Of a stretch of 46,011 nt of DNA, positions 7,240 to 13,503 are shown piece after piece. How positions within the stretch are numbered: the first letter of the stretch is position 1; the number at the start of each line of letters is the position of its first letter. The stretch is taken from the NCBI GenBank assembly GCA_938008165.1, contig CALLLP010000024.1, positions 1 through 46,011 of the forward strand, read 5' to 3'. The notes under the pieces are model-generated. The model searched no databases, was not told the origin of the DNA, and saw only the letters and a program-made list of their open reading frames with translations. The position numbers were made by a program, and so were the translations under genes. This DNA is from an uncultured Neomegalonema sp. (GTDB lineage Bacteria > Pseudomonadota > Alphaproteobacteria > Rhodobacterales > Rhodobacteraceae).

Positions 7240-8313
7240 GTGAGTATGCTCGATTTCTTTTCTGCGGACAGGTCCAAGGTGGTCCCTCTCGCCCTAGAGC
7301 GGATCCGGCCACAGGCGGCGAACCGCAATCGGACCCTTGCATGGCCCCGGACGCCGTTCCTTCTGGCCGAAGGGATCGAGATGGCACTCGTTCCCGATGG
7401 GCGGCTGATTTGGGAGGGGGCGGGCGAGCGGATCGATATCGCTTTCACCGTCGGGGGAGAAGTGGGGTATGTGACGACCGTAACGCCGGTCGTCCAGCGT
7501 CTTCTGGCCCGTGCCGATATTCGGGTGCGCCCGGATCAACTGGATGCCGAACTGGCCGCCATGGTCATCGAAACCGTTCTGATCGACCGCATCGAGACCA
7601 TCGAGCGGCAGATCGGCGCCGAAATCGCCCTGCTCAATCTCGATCGCCGGGAGGAGCGGGCATCGCTCGCGAGTTTGTGCTTCGAGTTGCGTATGACCGA
7701 TATTGGCACAGTGTATCCTGGCATGATCCACGCTCCGGCATCCTTGCTGTCGCTCATTGCGCGGTCTTGGACGCAGCAGCCCGCTCAGGAATCCGACGGG
7801 GAGATTGTGACCTTCATGCTCGCGTGTCGGGTTGCCTTTACCGACCTTGCATCTTCTGCCCTGAGAGAACTGGGCGTGGGCGATGCGATGCTGTTCGACC
7901 GGGTTGCCGTTCCGGGAGGCGCGGCGGTGGTCGTGGCCGAGGCGCTTCATGCGGTGGCCAAATTCGATGGGGAAGGAATTCTTTACCTATCCGAACCATT
8001 AAACAAACCAGAGCCGTACGCTCTCGGAGAATTCCTTATGACTGAAGAAGATGATCATGAGAGGCCCGTACAAGCCGTCATGGAAGCCGATATCGATGAT
8101 CTTCCCGTGCGTCTCGTCTTCGAGGTGGCCCGGCAGAACGTAACGCTGGAAGAATTGCGGTCCCTTGGCGTTGGCGCACCCATCCCGCTCGACCGTCCGG
8201 CATCCTCTGCCGTTCAGATCTTCGCCAACGGGCGACGGATCGGGGCCGGGGAAATGGTCATGATCGGCGATCAGCTTGGCGTGCGGGTCACACAGTTGAA
8301 CGGCAATGCCTGA
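7240..8313 (+). CDS. sctQ: Type III secretion cytoplasmic platform protein SctQ (RhcQ, SpoA domains)
   Basis: 357 residues from GTG 7240 (GGACGGA just upstream); ATG 7246 is an alternative two codons on. The C-terminal about 75 residues form a SpoA/FliN domain (DDLPVRLVFEVARQNVTLEE through GDQLGVRVTQL). A second, weaker SpoA-like region lies at about 200–260 (EIVTFMLACRVAF onward). Between them is an acidic linker beginning at ATG 8038 with its own ribosome binding site (see separate entry). SctQ forms the sorting-platform pods with SctK and SctL. Its stop overlaps sctR by 8 bases. Confidence 0.9.
   Translation: MSMLDFFSADRSKVVPLALERIRPQAANRNRTLAWPRTPFLLAEGIEMALVPDGRLIWEGAGERIDIAFTVGGEVGYVTTVTPVVQRLLARADIRVRPDQLDAELAAMVIETVLIDRIETIERQIGAEIALLNLDRREERASLASLCFELRMTDIGTVYPGMIHAPASLLSLIARSWTQQPAQESDGEIVTFMLACRVAFTDLASSALRELGVGDAMLFDRVAVPGGAAVVVAEALHAVAKFDGEGILYLSEPLNKPEPYALGEFLMTEEDDHERPVQAVMEADIDDLPVRLVFEVARQNVTLEELRSLGVGAPIPLDRPASSAVQIFANGRRIGAGEMVMIGDQLGVRVTQLNGNA
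8026..8313 (+). promoter_or_regulatory. Internal ribosome binding site and start for a C-terminal SctQ form
   Basis: GGAGA at 8026–8030 lies 7 bases before an in-frame ATG at 8038 that opens MTEEDDHERPVQAVMEADID and runs to the sctQ stop. This would yield a separate 91-residue SpoA-domain protein. Internal initiation making SctQ-C is established in several type III systems; here it is read from sequence only. Confidence 0.6.
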
Positions 8314-8959
8314 ATTAAACGCAAATGTGCTGTCCCTCATCATCGTCGTGATGATGCTGGGGTTTTTGCCCTTCGTCGCGGTTGCCGTGACGGCTTTCGC
8401 AAAGATCACTGTCGTATTGTTGATCGTGCGAAATGCCCTTGGCGTACAGCAGACGCCGCCGAATATGGTGATTTACGGCATTGCGCTGGTCCTGACCGTC
8501 TATATCGCGGCGCCCTTGGCGGCACAGTTGCAGACGGTCCTGTCGGACCCGACTCTTAATTTTGAGACGCTGGACGATTGGCTTGCCGTCTTCGAGCAGG
8601 GGGTCGAGCCGGTGCGCGACTTTCTGCTGCGTCATGCGCGTGTCGATGACCGGGCGTTCTTCATGGAGGCCACGGCATCGGTCTGGGGACCGGAGCTGGC
8701 ACAGGGCGTGGACAGCGAGTCCCTGTCCGTTCTCGTGCCTGCCTTTCTCGTGTCGGAGCTGACCCGCGCCTTTGAGATTGGCTTCTTGCTCTATCTGCCG
8801 TTTCTGGCCATCGATCTGATCGTCTCGGCGATCCTGATGTCGCTTGGGATGATGATGGTGTCGCCGATCATGATCGCGATTCCGTTCAAGCTGTTCCTGT
8901 TCGTGGCGGTGGATGGCTGGTCCCGACTCGTACAGGGCCTTGTCTTGAGCTACACATAG
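8306..8959 (+). CDS. sctR: Type III export gate protein SctR (RhcR/FliP family)
   Basis: 217 residues with four hydrophobic segments: two near the N-terminus (about 8–30 and 50–75) and two at 155–205. Conserved family stretches include VAVTAFAKITVVLLIVRNALG and QTPPNMVIYGIALVL, and later AFLVSELTRAFEIGFLLYLP. SctR pentamers with SctS and SctT form the helical export gate. It starts inside the end of sctQ, 8 bases overlapping, and is followed 13 bases later by sctS. Confidence 0.97.
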   Translation: MPELNANVLSLIIVVMMLGFLPFVAVAVTAFAKITVVLLIVRNALGVQQTPPNMVIYGIALVLTVYIAAPLAAQLQTVLSDPTLNFETLDDWLAVFEQGVEPVRDFLLRHARVDDRAFFMEATASVWGPELAQGVDSESLSVLVPAFLVSELTRAFEIGFLLYLPFLAIDLIVSAILMSLGMMMVSPIMIAIPFKLFLFVAVDGWSRLVQGLVLSYT

Positions 8960-8972
8960 GGGAGCGGCGAAT

Positions 8973-9242
8973 ATGACCGAAGATTTTCTCGCCCGCTATC
9001 TGCTGCTCGCCGCGATTGCCAGTATGAAAAGCGCGGCGCCACCCTTGATCGTCGCGGCGTTGATCGGTTTCGTCGTCGCCCTGTTTCAGGGTGTGACACA
9101 GATTCAGGATCAAAGCCTGCCAATCACGCTCAAGATTCTTGTTGTCGGGGCGACTTTCCTGTTCTTCGGGGCGTCGCTGGCCAGTCCGGTGGTCATTCTC
9201 GCGGATGAGGCGCTGCGCATTTTTCCCACTGCATCACGCTGA
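8973..9242 (+). CDS. sctS: Type III export gate protein SctS (RhcS/FliQ family)
   Basis: 89 residues with two membrane hairpin helices (about 10–38 and 52–75). The conserved FQGVTQIQDQSLPITLKI follows the first helix, as in FliQ/SctS. GGGGAGCGG lies before ATG 8973. It is the four-copy layer of the export gate. The order R-S-T-U matches all non-flagellar systems. Confidence 0.96.
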   Translation: MTEDFLARYLLLAAIASMKSAAPPLIVAALIGFVVALFQGVTQIQDQSLPITLKILVVGATFLFFGASLASPVVILADEALRIFPTASR

Positions 9243-9266
9243 CGGGCGCAAAGGGGAGGGCGTATC

Positions 9267-10064
9267 ATGCTTGAGGTCGTCCAGTTCATCCTGCCGCTCG
9301 TCGAGGCGGGGGCGCTGACCTTCGCGCGTCCGCTTGGGTTCATCATCGTTTTCCCGCTGTTCTCATGGCTTGGATTGCAGGGCATGATTCGCAATGTCAC
9401 TGCGATTGCCTTTGGCTCGCCGTTCCTGCTGATGATCTACACGCAGATTTCCGGATCGCCCGAAACCTTTCCCGCGGAATACATCGTTTTGCTGGCGGGT
9501 AAGGAGTTCCTGGTCGGCGTCACATTGGGGATCATTCTGGGTGTGCCATTCTGGGGCGCGGAGATGGCGGGAGCCTATGTCGATGTGTATCGCGGCAGTT
9601 CCTCGGCCACGGTCGTCAGTCCCGATCAGATGTCGGAGCCGCTGGTCTCGGGCGCGGTTTTCTCGATTGCGCTGGTGGCGATCTTCCTGTCCATGGGGGG
9701 ATTGCGGATGGTGCTTGGGGTGCTCTACGAAAGCTATGGAATCTGGCCATTCTTTGAGGTCTTGCCGCAGATTTCGGGGGATATCTATCCGGTTTTCCTT
9801 GAGTTGCTGGGCACGGTTGCACGCATTTCGCTGGCGTTGGCTGCTCCCTTGCTCATCGCGATGTTTGTGGCGGAGCTGGCGCTGGCCTTCACAAGCCGTT
9901 TTGCTCCGCAGATCAATATCTTCGATGCGATGTTGTCGCTCAAGAATATCGTGTTTCTCGTGATCTTGCCGCCCTATCTCTACTTTCTCGCGCGGTATTA
10001 CGGGTCAGAGGTTCTCGACCTGCCGGGGCTGGTCAATATCATTCGCAAGCTGGTGGGGCCATGA
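9267..10064 (+). CDS. sctT: Type III export gate protein SctT (RhcT/FliR family)
   Basis: 265 residues, polytopic, with about six hydrophobic segments. It contains GKEFLVGVTLGIILGVPFWG and AELALAFTSRFAPQINIFDA, both typical of FliR/SctT. AGGGGAGGG precedes ATG 9267. It is the single-copy cap of the gate. It overlaps sctU by 4 bases (ATGA). Confidence 0.96.
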   Translation: MLEVVQFILPLVEAGALTFARPLGFIIVFPLFSWLGLQGMIRNVTAIAFGSPFLLMIYTQISGSPETFPAEYIVLLAGKEFLVGVTLGIILGVPFWGAEMAGAYVDVYRGSSSATVVSPDQMSEPLVSGAVFSIALVAIFLSMGGLRMVLGVLYESYGIWPFFEVLPQISGDIYPVFLELLGTVARISLALAAPLLIAMFVAELALAFTSRFAPQINIFDAMLSLKNIVFLVILPPYLYFLARYYGSEVLDLPGLVNIIRKLVGP

Positions 10065-11119
10065 GCGGCGAATCCTCAGAAGAAAAGGCCCTACCGCCCT
10101 CCGAGAAAAAGCTGCGCGAAGGGCGCAAGAAAGGCCAGATCGCCAAGAGTACCGATACGGTCTCGGCCATTATCATGATTTTTCTCGCGGCCTATCTCAT
10201 CCTTGGCTGGCCGGTCATTCGGGGCGCCTTTCAGCGCATGTTCGATACGGCGGGCATCGCGGCGGCGCGGGGGGGGACGGATTCGTGGGAAGCGGCTATT
10301 CGGGATACCTGGGCGGCGATGGGGGTCATCATGGGGCCGATCTACATCGTGTCTTTCATGGCGATTTTCCTCGGTTCGGTCATTTCCAACAAGGGCATTG
10401 TCATCTCCTTTCATCAGGTAAAGCCCGACCTGAAGAAGATTCACCCCGGTGAAGGCTTCAAGAAAATCTTCAGTGCGAAAAACTTCATCGAGTTTCTGAA
10501 GGCATTGGTGAAAAGTATGCTGATCCTCATCGTCCTAGCCGCAATCGGCTGGTACGGTTTGGGGCCGATCATGCAGGCGCCGCTGTGTCAGGAAGATTGC
10601 ATCGATGAAGTCATCGTCATCGTTGCCCTGCCGCTGATCTTCGCCGCGCTGACCTTGTTCGTCGTCTCGGCCATCGTCGATATCACGCTTCAGAAATGGC
10701 TGTTTACGCGTGAAATGCGGATGACTCATTCCGAGATGAAGCGCGAGATGAAGGAAGTCTACGGTGATCCTATGGTGCGCCGCGCCCGGAACGAAATGCG
10801 CCGCAATGCTGGCTCCGAAACCGGCTCAGGTAAGGCATCGGAATATCTCAAGGGAGGGGAGGCGACGATCATCGTCTGTTCCGGCACTCAGATCGCCGTG
10901 GGGCTGCGATACGTGTCCGGCGAGACGCCTGCCCCGATCGTCGTGGCCAAGGCTACAGGCGCGCGGGCGTCGCTGTTGATTGCTGACGCGGTTGGGGCGG
11001 GCCAAACCGTCGTGAATGATCCGGAGGTTGCCGCCGCCTTGCTTCAACAGGGTCGAATCGAGGCGTTTGTGCCAGAATCGCTCTTCCGCGATGTGGCCCG
11101 AATCATGAATAGGGCGTAA
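10061..11119 (+). CDS. sctU: Type III export switch protein SctU with non-canonical autocleavage site
   Basis: 352 residues: an N-terminal SEKKLREGRKKGQIAKS motif, four membrane helices (about 30–200), then the cytoplasmic FlhBC-type domain. The family cleaves itself at Asn-Pro-Thr-His to switch substrate class. At that position, read directly from 10880–10891, the residues are Ser274-Gly-Thr-Gln277 between IIVC and IAVGLRY. The catalytic Asn and Pro are both replaced, while the flanks align well and the frame is intact to the stop, so this is not a degraded copy. Autocleavage by the known Asn cyclisation should be impossible. Whether substrate switching works without it is unknown. Confidence 0.93.
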   Translation: MSGESSEEKALPPSEKKLREGRKKGQIAKSTDTVSAIIMIFLAAYLILGWPVIRGAFQRMFDTAGIAAARGGTDSWEAAIRDTWAAMGVIMGPIYIVSFMAIFLGSVISNKGIVISFHQVKPDLKKIHPGEGFKKIFSAKNFIEFLKALVKSMLILIVLAAIGWYGLGPIMQAPLCQEDCIDEVIVIVALPLIFAALTLFVVSAIVDITLQKWLFTREMRMTHSEMKREMKEVYGDPMVRRARNEMRRNAGSETGSGKASEYLKGGEATIIVCSGTQIAVGLRYVSGETPAPIVVAKATGARASLLIADAVGAGQTVVNDPEVAAALLQQGRIEAFVPESLFRDVARIMNRA

Positions 11120-11160
11120 GCAGTTATGTTATGTCACGCAGTTGTTAATGGGTTCTCTGG

Positions 11161-11189
11161 TTGACATACCACGACTCGTGCCGTATTGG
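11161..11189 (+). promoter_or_regulatory. Sigma-70-like promoter before the small-gene cassette
   Basis: A perfect -35 TTGACA (11161–11166), a 17-base spacer and TATTGG (11184–11189) lie in the 96-base gap after sctU. Predicted transcription would start near 11196, which excludes the in-frame TTG at 11186 as a start and supports ATG 11216 for the next gene. Confidence 0.65.
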
Positions 11190-11215
11190 TTCATCTATGG
11201 GAAGTATTTGGCGAA

Positions 11216-11431
11216 ATGTTCGGCAGTGGCACAGTGCGTAAGGATCTTTCTTCAATACTGAAAGCTGACTCCAGTGGGGAGGCTATGCGGCGTTATCAAC
11301 GCCAATTGGCCGATGCTGAAGGTAGGCTAGACGGCTCTTCCCAAGGGGCAATCAAAGACACGTCAACCAAGGCCATTCAGGCCGGCTTCGCTCTCCTCCC
11401 GGTTTTGTGGAGAGATCTTAACAGGAGATAG
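11216..11431 (+). CDS. Small helical type III cluster protein of unknown role
   Basis: 71 residues from ATG 11216; a longer reading from TTG 11186 would begin inside the -10 box. It is charged and helical (SSGEAMRRYQRQLADAEGRL), with a C-terminal hydrophobic patch AGFALLPVLWRDL. There is no signal peptide. It is the first gene of a cassette with its own promoter and lies 5 bases before the needle candidate, so a co-chaperone or assembly partner for that protein is one possibility. I do not recognise a family. Confidence 0.65.
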   Translation: MFGSGTVRKDLSSILKADSSGEAMRRYQRQLADAEGRLDGSSQGAIKDTSTKAIQAGFALLPVLWRDLNRR

Positions 11432-11436
11432 ACTTA

Positions 11437-11631
11437 ATGGCACAAAATATCGCAGGCGTCGGTCAGCAGACCGGCGAAACTGGTACAGCTGGTGATAACG
11501 GATCGGATGCTGCAATCGCATCGATGGAAGCGGCTTTTGACCGCGCCATCGCGAAGGCAGCGGAAGTAACCGAGAAGCGCATGGAGGGCGGCTCCGCTCT
11601 CGACGCGGCTCGGACCCGTCTGTCGAACTAA
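11437..11631 (+). CDS. Candidate T3SS needle/pilus subunit (SctF/NopA-like position)
   Basis: 64 residues with AGGAG about 8 bases before ATG 11437. The N-terminal 22 residues are Gly/Gln/Thr-rich and lack a Sec signal; residues 23–60 are one or two amphipathic helices (SMEAAFDRAIAKAAEVTEKR then SALDAARTRL). A strong promoter upstream and a strong terminator straight after suggest high, independent expression, as expected of a subunit polymerised in many copies. In rhizobial systems a small pilus subunit gene (nopA) lies near sctD and sctV. The needle role is inferred, not shown by a motif. Confidence 0.75.
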   Translation: MAQNIAGVGQQTGETGTAGDNGSDAAIASMEAAFDRAIAKAAEVTEKRMEGGSALDAARTRLSN

Positions 11632-11666
11632 TAATACGGCTTTTATCGGCTGTCTGATTGCGAATG

Positions 11667-11704
11667 ACTTCGCCAGCCGCTTTTGCGTCTGGCGAAGTTT
11701 TTTT
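11667..11704 (+). terminator. Strong intrinsic terminator after the needle candidate
   Basis: Perfect 10-base stem ACTTCGCCAG / CTGGCGAAGT (11667–11676 and 11689–11698) with a 12-base loop and a run of seven T. It separates the small-gene cassette from sctD, so sctD and sctV need read-through or their own promoter. Confidence 0.9.
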
Positions 11705-11744
11705 AATCTTGGGGGGTGTGTTCTGTGGATAGGCGGGCGATGAC

Positions 11745-12617
11745 ATGAAGCATGTCTGTGTTCTGAGCGGAATACATCGCGGAGCTGTTGTCGAGATCGG
11801 CGACACTCCCGTTTTGATTGGTGGCGACGATGATTGCGACGCCCTGCTGTCCGACGAGGCGGCAAGCGGGTCGGTCGTGCAGATCGCGTCCCGGCCTGAC
11901 GGCACGCTGCGGGCCACGCCCATGCGCGGTGTTGTCTCGCGCAATACCCGTCGCCTTCGGTCCGACAAGGAAATTTCCTTCCGCAAGGGCGCCGTTATCG
12001 GCGTCGGGGGTGTCGATATCGCCGCTGGCCGTGATCTTGATATGGCCCGCAAGGCCATGTCGGAGCGGGACAAGAGGCGCATGATGCTCAATTGGGGCGG
12101 TTTCTGTGCCGCCTGTATCGTTGCGTTCGGCCTGTTTGCGGCGGTTGGTGGCCCTGCGGATGCGTTCAATTCCTTCCGTACCCCAAAGGTCGTGCTGCCA
12201 TCCGTCGAGGCGGAGCGCATCAAGCCCGATCCTTTGGCCGAGCTGGATCGCGAGCTTGCCAAACAGGGATTGTCAAATCGTATCACTTTGAAACGCACTG
12301 GCTCGATGCAGATTCTTGCGACCGGCACGGTCGACGCGTCGCAGTTTGACCGCTGGAACGGGCTTATCCGTTGGTTCGATGGGCGTTTCGGCAGTGTTAC
12401 AATGCTGGACTCGCAGGTGAAGGCCAAGGGGGATGGGTTTGTCCTGCCGTTTCAGATCGTATCGATCCATTCCAGCCCCAATCCGCATGTTGTCATCCAG
12501 AACGGTCAGGTTTTTTCGATTGGGACATTCATGCCGGGAGGATGGGAGTTGCGCGATATCGCGAGCATGAAAGTCGTTCTCGTACGTGGAGATCAGGAGC
12601 TTGCCATCTCGTTTTAA
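11745..12617 (+). CDS. sctD: Type III secretion inner membrane ring protein SctD (Y4yQ-like)
   Basis: 290 residues. The N-terminal FHA-like cytoplasmic domain (about 1–95; SGIHRGAVVEIGDTPVLIGG) is followed by one membrane helix (about 115–135) and a periplasmic part of about 150 residues with a ring-building (BON-like) fold (MQILATGTVDASQFDRWNGL). This is shorter than Ysc-type SctD but right for rhizobial Y4yQ. SctD builds the outer concentric ring around SctJ and holds the cytoplasmic pods. The first gene after the terminator, it is followed by a 137-base gap. Confidence 0.85.
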   Translation: MKHVCVLSGIHRGAVVEIGDTPVLIGGDDDCDALLSDEAASGSVVQIASRPDGTLRATPMRGVVSRNTRRLRSDKEISFRKGAVIGVGGVDIAAGRDLDMARKAMSERDKRRMMLNWGGFCAACIVAFGLFAAVGGPADAFNSFRTPKVVLPSVEAERIKPDPLAELDRELAKQGLSNRITLKRTGSMQILATGTVDASQFDRWNGLIRWFDGRFGSVTMLDSQVKAKGDGFVLPFQIVSIHSSPNPHVVIQNGQVFSIGTFMPGGWELRDIASMKVVLVRGDQELAISF

Positions 12618-12754
12618 CCGGCCCTTTGCTAAAATGGTACAAGAGTTGCTTTGATGCGTAGTGTGGCAGGTGGAGAAGGGACGTTCTTTTCGTCATTTCC
12701 GCTTTGGAGAGCCACAAATTAAATCGCCGTGGCGCGTTCGGAGGAATTCAGGGA

Positions 12755-13132
12755 ATGAGCGATATTAAATCCACGGTTTCGCGGGTTCATACGGGTCGAC
12801 CTGCTGCGGCGAGTGGCGCTTCCGGTCGCCATGCTCCGCACCGTGCGAATGTTGATATTCCATCGCAAATTCAGAAAGATAAAGAAGCATATTCGGAAAA
12901 GAGAATTGCCGAAACGCCTCTTTTGTCTGAATTCATTGCGCCTCCGACCGAAACCGCCGAATGGCTCGGCAGCCCGTCGATCGGGTCTGTATTAACTGCC
13001 GTGTCCGGCGATCTTGCGCCGGGTGGTATGGCTACATCTAAGCGAAATCAATATGTTGCGAGTGTTGTTGAGACTCATCTTGTTGCACGTAGGCAATTGG
13101 CAAAACACCTCAATTCCCTGCTACGCGCATGA
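12755..13132 (+). CDS. Unknown type III cluster protein between sctD and sctV
   Basis: 125 residues from ATG 12755 with GGAGG about 10 bases upstream; in-frame ATG 12704 is less likely. The N-terminal half is polar and probably disordered (Ser/Gly/Ala/Arg-rich with no Sec signal). The C-terminal half is helical (QYVASVVETHLVARRQLAKH). It overlaps the TPR gene by 4 bases, which suggests they are made together. A secreted component or client of that TPR protein would fit; no family is recognised. Confidence 0.75.
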   Translation: MSDIKSTVSRVHTGRPAAASGASGRHAPHRANVDIPSQIQKDKEAYSEKRIAETPLLSEFIAPPTETAEWLGSPSIGSVLTAVSGDLAPGGMATSKRNQYVASVVETHLVARRQLAKHLNSLLRA

Positions 13133-13503
13133 ATGATTCATTCGGGGTTACGAAATCGGTGCGGACAATCGGGTCAGAGGCAAAGGCCCGGTCCCTGCAC
13201 GCGCTGGGCGCATTCTATCTGCGTCAGGGCTTTCCCAAACAGGGGCTGTCGCTCCTGTTGGCCGCGCGTGATTACGGGATCGTGGATGGTGCGCTCGATC
13301 GTGCCATCGCTCAAGCCTATCTGTTGAGTGGCGCGCCGAAGAAGGCATTACAGGTTCTTGATGACATCGATGGCAGTCTGAGCACCCAGAATTTGCGCGA
13401 TAGTGCCGGTATCCTGCGCAGTCGTGCGCTTTTGGCGCTGGGGCGTGTCGATGAAGCGCGCGAGACCTTCGCCATGACGGTCGGGATGGGGGAGCGGGTA
13501 TGA
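13129..13503 (+). CDS. TPR protein of the T3SS cluster (Y4yS-like position)
   Basis: 124 residues with two to three TPR-like helical pairs: about 20–50 (LHALGAFYLRQGFPKQGLSL), 52–75 (AIAQAYLLSGAPKKALQVL) and 92–115 (ILRSRALLALGRVDEARETF). There is no signal peptide. It overlaps both the preceding unknown gene and sctV by 4 bases. Rhizobial clusters carry a TPR gene (y4yS) beside rhcV. A class II-type chaperone or a sorting-platform accessory are the likely roles. Confidence 0.8.
   Translation: MNDSFGVTKSVRTIGSEAKARSLHALGAFYLRQGFPKQGLSLLLAARDYGIVDGALDRAIAQAYLLSGAPKKALQVLDDIDGSLSTQNLRDSAGILRSRALLALGRVDEARETFAMTVGMGERV

Noticed and set aside
11110-11160. tts-box or other rhizobial type III control element
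   Set aside because: I could not find a convincing match here or upstream of the secretin gene.
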